From assembly GCF_003711265.1 (NCBI RefSeq), contig NZ_CP024634.1:496001-560000 (forward strand): a stretch of DNA of 64,000 nt. Direction: 5' to 3'. The notes beneath the pieces are model-generated. The model was not told the origin of the DNA, did not search any database, and saw only the letters and a list, made by a program, of their open reading frames with translations. This document shows positions 24,501 through 27,644 of the stretch, piece by piece (the stretch's first letter is position 1; each line of letters begins with the position of its first letter). A program made the translations under genes and the position numbers. The DNA comes from Bathymodiolus thermophilus thioautotrophic gill symbiont (GTDB taxonomy: Bacteria > Pseudomonadota > Gammaproteobacteria > PS1 > Pseudothioglobaceae).

Positions 24501-27151
24501 GCAGTAATAACAATGTTATCTGCTTCGGTTGTGACTGTGGTGGGGGTAACTTTATAGGTTACAACGCCAGTGTCCTTGTCAATGTTAAATTTGTCGCTAT
24601 TAATTGTATATTCAACATTGTCATCTCCATTACTAACATTGGCATCATAAACGGCAATATCTTGACCAACAGCACCCACACCTTTTTCACTACTGGTAAA
24701 GATTGGGTCAATGGTATCAATAATAACGCCTGTGGCAATATTATTGGTAATTACAACGGCCGTCATGGCGTTGCCAGCAATATCTGTTGGTGGCATAGAA
24801 TTGTCAATGGCAAAACTGTCAACACTAAGGTTGTTATTATTTTGAGATGCTTCAACTGTATAAGTACCTGTTAAGGTTGTGCCTTCTACGGCAGCCGTTA
24901 ATTCAACAGCAGTACCTGTATTTAAGGTTATGGTTATTTTGGCACCTGCTTTAACAGATTCGCTAACAGTGGCAGTAAGGCTAATTTCCGCCCCTTCTTT
25001 GTAAGCACCAGGTGCTGCACTAAAGGCAGTAATAACTGGTGCAATAGTATCCACTTTAAATATTTGATCAGCACTGGCGATATTATTGACATTGCCAGCA
25101 AGGTCGGTAATGCTTTTAACTGAAACTAAGATGTTATCTGCTGACAGGGTGCTTAAATCAGTTTGCTGAATAGCAATGGTTGCCTTGCCATTCTCAACAT
25201 CAAGAGAAGTTACTGTATAAACAGAACCTAGGTCGGTTTTATTATCACCACCTTTTTGCAATTGAATGACATCACCCGTTGTTATGTTGTCATAAGTTAC
25301 TTCAAGATGGGCAACCTTATCTGCGCCAACAAGATTGCTTTCACCTGATTTGATAGCAATAGTTGCCTCAGTAGGGGCAATGCCATCGTAGATATAGTCG
25401 TGACGAGCAATGCCACCGTCTTTATCAGCCATAATTTTTTCGGCAGTGGCAGTGGTGGTAATTATTGTTTTGGTAATAACAAATTGAATAGAACTGTTTG
25501 TATTTTTTGTGAAGGTTTGAGACCATGCAACCGTTTTATTGTCATTACTCCAAACAATATTTGTGCCTGTAGTGCTAATATCTGTCCAAGTTTTACCGCC
25601 ATCAACAGAGCCCCAAAGTTTTTTGCCACCAGATAGTGCGTCATCCAGAGTAGCGCCAATCACTAAAGTGTCGTCATTTGTGATGAAATCAGCGGCACCT
25701 GTATCGCTTGTAATCGTGATGTCTGAGACGGCTATTTGCAAGCTATTAAAACGGTCAATAGTTTCAATAGCCATTTTAATAAAATTTTGAGCCTCTAGAT
25801 TTTTCGCAACAGCCTGATCGTATGCTTTTTGCGCAGCATCAAGCGTTTGTTTTTGGGCACTTGTAGCGTTATCACCAGCAGCATCAACTGCATCTTGGGC
25901 AGTTTTTAATGCTTTTTCTGCGTTATCAACATCAGCTTCAGTAATAACTTTATCTGCTTCTGCTTTTGCCTTAACGGCAATAGCGCCAATAATCAGTGCA
26001 TCAAAGGCGGTTTTGTTTAAAGCGCCAGTGCTGGCAATGATATCAGCCATTTTTTCAATTACTTTTTCGAATGTGTTGGTAGCAGGGGTATTTCTCATGC
26101 CAGAAAGTGCGGCAGCTACTTGACCTGCTTGTTCTGCTTGTGCATTGCTTTCATCGCCTGAACTGTTAATTGTATCAATATCTGTATTAATTGCACTGCC
26201 CAATAAATCAAAAGACGCATTGACTTTTTCATTCCACTTGTTGATATCTGTTGCGCTTAATGCGATAGTTGTGGTGGTTTTATCTACGCCAAGAATTTTA
26301 GCAACCACAGAAGAGCGAACGCTAATATCAATTGTATTTTCACCTGAACTAATATAAGCAACAGCAAACAAATCACTGTCTAATACTTCACGACCATTGA
26401 GTTCATCTACATGGCGTATGTCAGATTTTGTTAATTTTACATAAACAGCCCCTATGTAATCAGCATTGTCACCTGTCAAGATGATTGTGTACTGACCATT
26501 CTCATTAAGCGCACTAGATCCTATTAATGTGCCAGTGCCATCGGCTTTATATACCTTAATTGAGTCGTTTGTGCCACCGTCTATATATTTACCTGCTGAG
26601 ATGGTTCCCGCAATGACAGTGTTAGCACTATCACCATCATCATTGCCACCATTATTACTAGCAATCATTATAGCCAAAAATGCGATTACACCTGCAATAT
26701 TCGAAGTAACCGTATCGTAGAAACTTTGTGTACTGGTGCTTACTGCGCCAGATTCTGTAAAAACAATGGATTGTTCACCATAAAAATACACAACTTGTGT
26801 GCCACCTTCTAAAGTAAAGAATACATCGGCAACAATATAATAAAGTCCACCACTTTCAGTAGGTAGGGAAACCAAACAAGCTAAATCAGCGGCGCAAACA
26901 TTAAAATAGTTGTCAAAGATGATAGTGCTATCTTCTAGCGTTACCTCTAAATCATCACCTATTTTTTTGGCAATTAGGCTCGGCTTTTTGGTGTCAAAAT
27001 TTTCAAAATTTAGTTGATAGGATACGCCTGCTTGAACTTGGATATGCTGAACACCTTCGGTAACAACAACAGCCTCTTTATTAAGTTTATTGGCGACATT
27101 TTTTGCTTTGGTTTGCAATGTTTTAATTTGTTTTTGTGTTTTTACTTGCAT
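1..27151 (-). CDS. Giant Bap/LapA-like Ig-repeat surface adhesin (C-terminus beyond left edge)
   Basis: The frame is open from ATG 27151 (AGGAA ribosome site 6 nt upstream) to the left edge, giving at least 9,050 residues. Residues 1-150 resemble the Bap-type N-terminal domain, starting MQVKTQKQIKTLQ, with no Sec signal, as expected for type I secretion adhesins. Residues ~170-280 form a first Ig-like domain. Residues ~285-470 are Ala/Lys/Glu-rich and helical, with a likely coiled coil at ~400-450. Residues ~470-1620 hold varied Ig-like domains closing with DTxxPT linkers. Residues ~1620-8230 are twelve ~551-aa repeats. Residues ~8230-9050 hold further Ig domains, a lectin-like insert at ~8530-8690 and a partial repeat. 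Calcium-stiffened Ig chains of this kind normally project from the outer membrane and mediate attachment. The secretion signal and any retention module lie outside the window. Function is inferred from architecture; the single reading frame is seen directly. Confidence 0.9.
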   Translation of the reverse strand, partial: MQVKTQKQIKTLQTKAKNVANKLNKEAVVVTEGVQHIQVQAGVSYQLNFENFDTKKPSLIAKKIGDDLEVTLEDSTIIFDNYFNVCAADLACLVSLPTESGGLYYIVADVFFTLEGGTQVVYFYGEQSIVFTESGAVSTSTQSFYDTVTSNIAGVIAFLAIMIASNNGGNDDGDSANTVIAGTISAGKYIDGGTNDSIKVYKADGTGTLIGSSALNENGQYTIILTGDNADYIGAVYVKLTKSDIRHVDELNGREVLDSDLFAVAYISSGENTIDISVRSSVVAKILGVDKTTTTIALSATDINKWNEKVNASFDLLGSAINTDIDTINSSGDESNAQAEQAGQVAAALSGMRNTPATNTFEKVIEKMADIIASTGALNKTAFDALIIGAIAVKAKAEADKVITEADVDNAEKALKTAQDAVDAAGDNATSAQKQTLDAAQKAYDQAVAKNLEAQNFIKMAIETIDRFNSLQIAVSDITITSDTGAADFITNDDTLVIGATLDDALSGGKKLWGSVDGGKTWTDISTTGTNIVWSNDNKTVAWSQTFTKNTNSSIQFVITKTIITTTATAEKIMADKDGGIARHDYIYDGIAPTEATIAIKSGESNLVGADKVAHLEVTYDNITTGDVIQLQKGGDNKTDLGSVYTVTSLDVENGKATIAIQQTDLSTLSADNILVSVKSITDLAGNVNNIASADQIFKVDTIAPVITAFSAAPGAYKEGAEISLTATVSESVKAGAKITITLNTGTAVELTAAVEGTTLTGTYTVEASQNNNNLSVDSFAIDNSMPPTDIAGNAMTAVVITNNIATGVIIDTIDPIFTSSEKGVGAVGQDIAVYDANVSNGDDNVEYTINSDKFNIDKDTGVVTYKVTPTTVTTEADNIVITATDAAGNAKTHEVAITIVDRPVITITSDKPDGTNGAFTLTFAFTEAVSGFELTDIDFGDADANLIKGTLTPTTANKVFTLTVTPKDALENSNITVNIADGMATGQTSGRSNIAAFEFIQKFDETPPEVNITSSALTNDATPEISGTAEVDAAIRVIVAGATYTTVATNGNWSIDTNTVPDSGTLTLVIDNAVLVIATDAAGNTSNDIQTLKIDTVAPSLTTQVNAILNSESDLTISFNENIKTQGGNVEIWNTNSKVETIAISNSDINGNILTINPTNDLPEGSFYLKMASGVITDMAGNDAAAITKDNNQWAFEVKALSTSINLTGVSSTDTYINASEKSNAVLSGDLIGVQATVDKIEFYTVTANDVLTLVPDLTITNVVVNSNKHWSQNLSNIEFVDGVTYKARIYLKSGNTEINQYSDAVTFDTSPATLTINAVSTDDKINLSDKNASIVISGTSDAIGQTVTVSWDNGTEKTVVVDDNGDWSLTYTANEVPADNATSKITARVSDVAGNPETLIEHSIIIDTVATAKPVIGFATGEDKYINATETSVNLEISSTEMVAGDTIQLKKDGVNFNAAHTVTTIEVNAGKATINIAKSDLGSNDNTVAITAVITDVTGNTSAISDVQNIVLDAINPTLTDVMLVGDANKTAAEAMANVLSFTAETGSTVEVVFTGTNGTITRNIASASGTAESIALVANDLTTLGEGAISVQTTVTDKAGNTTISNAGNFVLDTQGPTAPTNLSLADSSNTGSNDDNITSQTSALTLSGTAEANATVELFNGATSLGTVTADNSGNFSKDVDLSADTTHNITAKATDTAGNTSDASAVLAITVDTVAPTMTTNTTGQIASSSDLVATFSEAIAKGTGDIVIKESGGTVFETLSILGNNITIGGVDNRTLTINPSADLESNKSYYIEIAAGVLTDVAGNDFAGISNATDWTFSAASLSTTVVWSGTDVDATDSYINANELAAATITGKITNQSNASDVSITEIKFISGNGGAQHIISDALKNAISIDTDGNWTLVNDASWTSALDSDKAYIVQVTLSGTLLGNAMSGLSQASIVTIDDTITSTLAGTHTVTISNDAGILDNDRITNDSAVKVSLTLENALTLANDETLQVSADGTNWVATTNTDTNTNTAWATADDAVTLATGANTLTARVIDTAGNVTVLALSDNDYTLDTVGSSATLNTTVTTKNTGNISVQSSEIGTAYLVHSSITVDANTTQANLDAFALADKVNKVTITTVDTATDLAATGLVDGEYKVYTVDIAGNISTASAGTVTIDTTNPSVPTGLSLADSSNTGSNDDNITSQTSALTLSGTAEANATVELFNGATSLGTVTADNSGNFSKDIDLSADTTHNITAKATDTAGNTSDASAVLAITVDTVAPTMTTNTTGQIASSSDLVAIFSEAIAKGTGDIVIKESGDGTVFETLSILGNNVTIGGADNRTLTINPSADLESNKSYYIEIATGVLTDVAGNDFAGINNATDWTFSAASLSTTVAWSGTDVDATDSYINANELAATTITGKITNQSNASDVSIAEIKFVSDNGGTQHIVGDALKNAISIDTDGNWTLVNDASWTSALDSDKAYIVQIALSGTLSGNTINGLGQTLSVTIDNTIIGTLAGTHTVTISNDAGILDNDRITNDSAVKVSLTLENALTLANDETLQVSADGTNWVATTNTDTNTNTAWATADDAVTLATGANTLTARVIDTAGNVTVLALSDNDYTLDTVGSSATLNTTVTTKNTGNISVQSSETGTAYLVHSSITVDANTTQANLDAFALADKVNKVTIATVDTATDLAATDLVDGEYKVYTVDIAGNISTASAGAVTIDTTNPSAPTGLSLADSSNTGSNDDNITSQTSALTLSGTAEANATVELFNGATSLGTVTADNSGNFSKNVDLSADTTHNITAKATDTAGNTSDASAVLAITVDTVAPTMTTNTTGQIASSSDLVATFSEAIAKGTGDIVIKESSDGTVFETLSILGNNVTIGGADNRTLTINPSADLEPNKSYYIEIAAGVLTDVAGNDFAGISNATDWTFSAASLSTTVVWSGTDVDATDSYINANELAAATITGKITNQSNASDVSITEIKFISGNGGAQHIISDALKNAISIDTDGNWTLVNDASWTSALDSDKAYIVQVTLSGTLLGNAMSGLSQTSSVTIDDTITSTLAGTHTVTISNDAGILDNDRITNDSAVKVSLTLENALTLANDETLQVSADGTNWVATTNTDTNTNTAWATADDAVTLVTGSNTLTARVIDTAGNVTVLALSDNDYTLDTVGSSATLNTTVTTKNTGNISVQSSETGTAYLVHSSITVDANTTQANLDAFALADKVNKVTIATVDTATDLAATGLVDGEYKVYTVDIAGNISTASTGTVTIDTTNPSAPIGLSLADSSNTGSNDDNITSQTSALTLSGTAEANATVELFNGATSLGTLVADSDGNFSKDIDLSADTTHNITAKATDTAGNTSDASAVLAITVDTVAPTMTTNTTGQIASSSDLVATFSEAIAKGTGDIVIKESSDGTVFETLSILGNNITIGGADNRTLTINPSADLEPNKSYYIEIAAGVLTDVAGNDFAGISNATDWTFSAASLSTTVVWSGTDVDATDSYINANELAAATITGKITNQSNASDVSITEIKFISGNGGAQHIVGDALKSAISIDTDGNWTLVNDASWTSVLDSDKAYIVQVTLSGTLLGNAMSGLGQTSSVTTDNTIIGTLAGTHTVTISNDAGILDNDRITNDSAVKVSLTLENALTLANDETLQVSADGTNWVATTNTDTNTNTAWATADDAVTLVTGSNTLTARVIDTAGNVTVLALSDNDYTLDTVGSSATLNTTVTTKNTGNISVQSSETGTAYLVHSSITVDANTTQANLDTFALADKVNKVTIVTVDTATDLAATGLVDGEYKVYTVDIAGNISTASAGAVTIDTTNPSAPTGLSLVDSSNTGSNDDNITSQTSALTLSGTAEANATVELFNGATSLGTVTADNSGNFSKDIDLSADTTHNITAKATDTAGNTSDASAVLAITVDTVAPTMTTNTTGQIASSSDLVAIFSEAIAKGTGDIVIKESGGTVFETLSILGNNITIGGVNNRTLTINPSADLESNKSYYIEIAAGVLTDVAGNDFAGISNATDWTFSAASLSTTVVWSGTDVDATDSYINANELAAATITGKVTNQSNASNVSIAEIKFVSGNGGAQHIVGDALKNAISIDTDGNWTLVNDASWTSALDGDKAYIVQVTLSGTLSGNAMNGLGQTSSVTIDNTITATLAGTHTVTISNDAGILDNDRITNDSVVKVSLTLASAFTLANDETLQVSADGTNWVATTNTDTNTNTAWATADDAVTLVAGASATLTARVIDTAGNVTALTLSDNDYTLDTVGSSATLNTTVTTKNTGNISVQSSETGTAYLVHSSITVDANTTQANLDTFALADKVNKVTIVTVDTATDLAATGLVDGEYKVYTVDIAGNISTASAGAVTIDTTNPSAPTGLSLVDSSNTGSNDDNITSQTSALTLSGTAEANATVELFNGATSLGTVTADNSGNFSKNVDLSADTTHNITAKATDTAGNTSDASAVLAITVDTVAPTMTTNTTGQIASSSDLVATFSEAIAKGTGDIVIKESSDGTVFETLSILGNNVTIGGADNRTLTINPSADLEPNKSYYIEIAAGVLTDVAGNDFAGISNATDWTFSAASLSTTVVWSGTDVDATDSYINANELAAATITGKVTNQSNASDVSIAEIKFISGNGGAQHIVSDALKNAISIDTDGNWTLVNDASWTSALDGDKAYIVQVTLSGTLLGNAMSGLGRTSSVTIDNTIIGTLAGTHTVTISNDAGILDNDRITNDSAVKVSLTLENALTLANDETLQVSADGTNWVATTNTDTNTNTAWATADDAVTLATGANTLTARVIDTAGNITALTLSDNDYTLDTVGSSATLNTTVTTKNTGNISVQSSETGTAYLVHSSITVDANTTQANLDAFALADKVNKVTIATVDTATDLAATGLVDGEYKVYTVDIAGNISTASTGTVTIDTTNPSAPTGLSLADSGNTGSNDDNITSQTSALTLSGTAEANATVELFNGATSLGTVTADNGGNFSKDIDLSADTTHNITAKATDTAGNTSDASAVLAITVDTVAPTMTTNTTGQIASSSDLVATFSEAIAKGTGDIVIKESGDGTVFETLSILGNNVTIGGADNRTLTINPSADLESNKSYYIEIAAGVLTDVAGNDFAGISNATDWTFSAASLSTTVVWSGTDVDATDSYINANELAAATITGKITNQSNASDVSITEIKFISGNGGAQHIISDALKNAISIDTDGNWTLVNDASWTSALDSDKAYIVQVTLSGTLLGNAMSGLSQASIVTIDDTITSTLAGTHTVTISNDAGILDNDRITNDSAVKVSLTLENALTLANDETLQVSADGTNWVATTNTDTNTNTAWATADDAVTLATGANTLTARVIDTAGNVTVLALSDNDYTLDTVGSSATLNTTVTTKNTGNISVQSSETGTAYLVHSSITVDANTTQANLDTFALADKVNKVTIVTVDTATDLAATGLVDGEYKVYTVDIAGNISTASAGAVTIDTTNPSAPTGLSLVDSSNTGSNDDNITSQTSALTLSGTAEANATVELFNGATSLGTVTADNSGNFSKDVDLSADTTHNITAKATDTAGNTSDASAVLAITVDTVAPTMTTNTTGQIASSSDLVATFSEAIAKGTGDIVIKESGDGTVFETLSILGNNITIGGTDNRTLTINPSADLEPNKSYYIEIAAGVLTDVAGNDFAGISNATDWTFSAASLSTTVVWSGTDVDATDSYINANELAAATITGKITNQSNASDVSIAEIKFISGNGGAQHIVSDALKNAISIDTDGNWTLVNDASWTSALDGDKAYIVQVTLSGTLSGNAMSGLGQTSSVTIDNTITATLAGTHTVTISNDTGILDNDRITNDSAVKVSLTLASAFTLANDETLQVSADGANWVATTNTDTNTNTAWATADDAVTLVTGTNTLTARVIDTAGNVTVLALSDNDYTLDTVGSSATLNTTVTTKNTGNISVQSSEIGTAYLVHSSITVDANTTQANLDAFALADKVNKVTITTVDTATDLAATGLVDGEYKVYTVDIAGNISTASAGAVTIDTTNPSVPTGLSLADSSNTGSNDDNITSQTSALTLSGTAEANATVELFNGATSLGTVTADNSGNFSKDIDLSADTTHNITAKATDTAGNTSDASAVLAITVDTVAPTMTTNTTGQIASSSDLVAIFSEAIAKGTGDIVIKESSDGTVFETLSILGNNITIGGVDNRTLTINPSADLESNKSYYIEIAAGVLTDVAGNDFAGISNATDWTFSAASLSTTVVWSGTDVDATDSYINANELAAATITGKVTNQSNASNVSIAEIKFVSGNGGAQHIVGDALKNAISIDTDGNWTLVNDASWTSALDGDKAYIVQVTLSGTLSGNAMNGSGQTSSVTIDNTITATLAGTHTVTISNDTGILDNDRITNDSAVKVSLTLASALTLSADEALQVSADGTNWIATTNTDTNTNTAWATADDAVTLVAGASATLTARVIDTAGNVTALTLSDNDYTLDTVGSSATLNTTVTTKNTGNISVQSSETGTAYLVHSSITVDANTTQANLDTFALADKVNKVTIVTVDTATDLAATGLVDGEYKVYTVDIAGNISTASAGAVTIDTTNPSAPTGLSLVDSSNTGSNDDNITSQTSALTLSGTAEANATVELFNGATSLGTVTADNSGNFSKDVDLSADTTHNITAKATDTAGNTSDASAVLAITVDTVAPTMTTNTTGQIASSSDLVATFSEAIAKGTGDIVIKESGGTVFETLSILGNNITIGGVDNRTLTINPSADLESNKSYYIEIAAGVLTDVAGNDFAGISNATDWTFSAASLSTTVVWSGTDVDATDSYINANELAAATITGKITNQSNASDVSIAEIKFISGNGGTQHIVSDALKNAISIDTDGNWTLVNDASWTSALDGDKAYIVQVALSGTLLGNAMSGLGQTSSVTIDNTIIGTLAGTHTVTISNDAGILDNDRITNDSAVKVSLTLENALTLANDETLQVSADGTNWVATTNTDTNTNTAWATADDAVTLATGANTLTARVIDTAGNVTALTLSDNDYTLDTVGSSATLNTTVTTKNTGNISVQSSETGTAYLVHSSITVDANTTQANLDAFALADKVNKVTIATVDTATDLAATGLVDGEYKVYTVDIAGNISTASTGTVTIDTTNPSAPIGLSLADSSNTGSNDDNITSQTSALTLSGTAEANATVELFNGATSLGTLVADSDGNFSKDVDLSADTTHNITAKATDTAGNTSDASAVLAITVDTVAPTMTTNTTGQIASSSDLVATFSEAIAKGTGDIVIKESGGTVFETLSILGNNITIGGVDNRTLTINPSADLESNKSYYIEIAAGVLTDVAGNDFAGISNATDWTFSAASLSTTVVWSGTDVDATDSYINANELAAATITGKITNQSNASDVSITEIKFISGNGGAQHIISDALKNAISIDTDGNWTLVNDASWTSALDSDKAYIVQVTLSGTLLGNAMSGLGQTSSVTIDNTITATLAGTHTVTISNDTGILDNDRITNDSAVKVSLTLASALTLSADEALQVSADGTNWVATTNTDTNTNTVWATADDAVTLVTGANTLTARVIDTAGNVTVLALSDNDYTLDTVGSSATLNTTVTTKNTGNISVQSSETGTAYLVHSSITVDANTTQANLDAFALADKVNKVTIATVDTVTDLAATGLVDGEYKVYTVDIAGNISTASTGTVTIDTTNPSAPTGLSLADSSNTGSNDDNITSQTSALTLSGTAEANATVELFNGATSLGTVTADNGGNFSKDIDLSADTTHNITAKATDTAGNTSDASAVLAITVDTVAPTMTTNTTGQIASSSDLVATFSEAIAKGTGDIVIKESGDGTVFETLSILGNNVTIGGADNRTLTINPSADLEPNKSYYIEIAAGVLTDVAGNDFAGISNATDWTFSAASLSTTVVWSGTDVDATDSYINANELAAATITGKITNQSNASNVSIAEIKFVSDNGGTQHIISDALKNAISIDTDGNWTLVNDASWTSALDSDKAYIVQVTLSGTLLGNAMSGLGQTSSVTIDNTITATLAGTHTVAISNDTGILDNDRITNDSAVKVSLTLASAFTLANDETLQVSADGANWVEATNTDTNTNTAWATADDAVTLVTGANTLTARVIDTAGNVTALALSDNDYTLDTAGSSATLNTTVATKNTGNISVQSSETGTAYLVHSSITVNANTTQANLDAFALADKVNKVTIATVDTATDLAATDLVDGEYKVYTVDIAGNISTASAGTVTIDTTAPTAPTALNLITANDTGSSDSDNITNKTTLTIEGTIQTGTTSVELFSGSTSLGTVIVAMGATSFSKEITLTATAHAITAKASDTAGNVSLASSALAITVDTATPTVSTVVISATDSSDTAKTSTLVAGDKIVVTATMSEAILVTGMPTYTINIGGDNKVATYVSGSSSGNTLVFTYTVATGDTTDATTGITATTNALLLNSGTIKDIADNAATVTTPAESTNTIIVDAKAPTLVEGAEASGSLFGKTITITEDGGYKDFNVNFTVTNAKEATFSVTGTDANKVTISDSTVSYNGTAVGVIVKAITPDFSEISGLTIDGNTLTKTGTNGWNDDGNGFSATGISNDGFVSAQAGEIDAHSYRMFGLSANNDIVSYEGIDYAIYIVIDSIHIYENGSKKGDYGSFTTDDVFSVQRIGDTISYLKNGVQFYESLNKTTDTLYFDTAFYTVGSSITNVKMGYDDIGDLEITFNADATQDAVNAVTNAVTYTGSAQTVTLSVTDEQGLSNTTSNLTVDTPDTLAPTLNALTAPTVTLDANGGNSIGDTIVLTITFDGNVNGLTSGVNSTVFTVASTGVSATWSGTNDTATRTLTYTVASGQNGQAAINETALKAALVASIKDAADNTFTYTVNDGSIANIDGIALPVIDAILPTITLTTTGQIASSSDLVATFSEAIAKGTGDIVIKESSDGTVFETLSILGNNITIGGVDNRTLTINPSADLEPNKSYYIEIATGVLTDVAGNNFAGINNATDWTFSAASLSTTVVWSGIDVDATDSYINANELAAATITGKITNQSNASDVSIAEIKFISGNGGAQHIVGDALKN
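1070..1565 (-). other. Lectin/SPRY-like domain encoded inside the adhesin
   Basis: Residues ~8530-8690 of the adhesin differ from the surrounding Ig domains. They are rich in Tyr, Asp, Asn and Gly and contain IDYAIYIVIDSIHIYENGS, then TDDVFSVQRIGDTISYLKNG and FYES. This order (an ambient-view sheet, YENG, then a V-R-x-G-x-x-Y-x-K-N-G hairpin) is typical of concanavalin/SPRY-like jelly-roll domains found in bacterial surface proteins. A carbohydrate-binding tip role is inference. Confidence 0.5.
2460..22285 (-). repeat. Twelve tandem ~1,653-bp coding repeats in the adhesin gene
   Basis: Equivalent landmarks recur at 21813, 20160, 18507, 16854, 15204, 13548, 11895, 10242, 8589, 6936, 5286 and 3633, a spacing of 1650, 1653 or 1656 bp, always a multiple of three. 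Each unit encodes about 551 aa in four parts: a Big-type Ig domain beginning LSLADSSNTGSNDDNIT; an SbsA-like Ig domain (residues like DLVATFSEAI and LTDVAGN); a domain beginning LSTTVVWSGTDVDATDSYIN; and a longer C-terminal part ending DTTNPSAPT. Units differ by scattered substitutions and 3-bp indels. Variants are shared between non-adjacent units, which points to recombination or gene conversion within the array. Confidence 0.93.
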
Positions 27152-27644
27152 AGCTATTCCTCATGTTATGTTCGTATCGTTCTAGTTTCTGGTATTCGCA
27201 CATCCTTTTCTATAGAAATAAAATGCCTTTTGATGGCAATTGCATGAATTTATTTCTATGTTTACAGCTAATTTAATCGGTGTTAATTTTTGTAAATTTT
27301 GTGATAGCAAGAGTTAATGCTGTTCACATTTTTCTATACTTTGGATCGGAGTTAATTTTGTTACTTACCAATATTATATACAGGTTAAAACGCATTTTTT
27401 GCAAGTTTATTTAATTTTTATCGCGATGGAATCGGTAGAATTGTGTTATTTATTCAAAGGTCTCATCGTATTTATATTCTTTTCTCGTTAAGATTTTGGC
27501 AACAGTTTTTTGCTTGTCAAAAAGACACACTACAAGAAGATATATACAGCTCAATAAGTACACTTGGCTAAAACTTCCATAAAAATACACAATTCGCTTG
27601 TCATCTTCTTAAGTATTGTATGAAAGGTCTCGTATAATAATGCG
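27152..27644. promoter_or_regulatory. Divergent intergenic region between the adhesin gene and clpA
   Basis: No gene is supported in these 493 bp. For the adhesin (minus strand) a weak candidate promoter reads TTGCCA (27239-27234) and TATAGA (27214-27209) with a long 19-bp spacer, leaving a leader of about 50 nt. For clpA there is a TATAAT at 27633-27638. The string AAAGGTCTC occurs twice (about 27456 and 27624) and resembles the end of the MITE family in this window, so a decayed element may underlie the region; that is speculative. Confidence 0.35.
27633..27638 (+). promoter_or_regulatory. Candidate -10 box directly before clpA
   Basis: A perfect TATAAT lies six bases before the clpA ATG at 27645, so transcription would be expected to begin at or next to the start codon. 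No Shine-Dalgarno sequence can be seen between them and the -35 match is poor. This suggests a leaderless clpA message, unless transcription starts further upstream. Confidence 0.45.
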
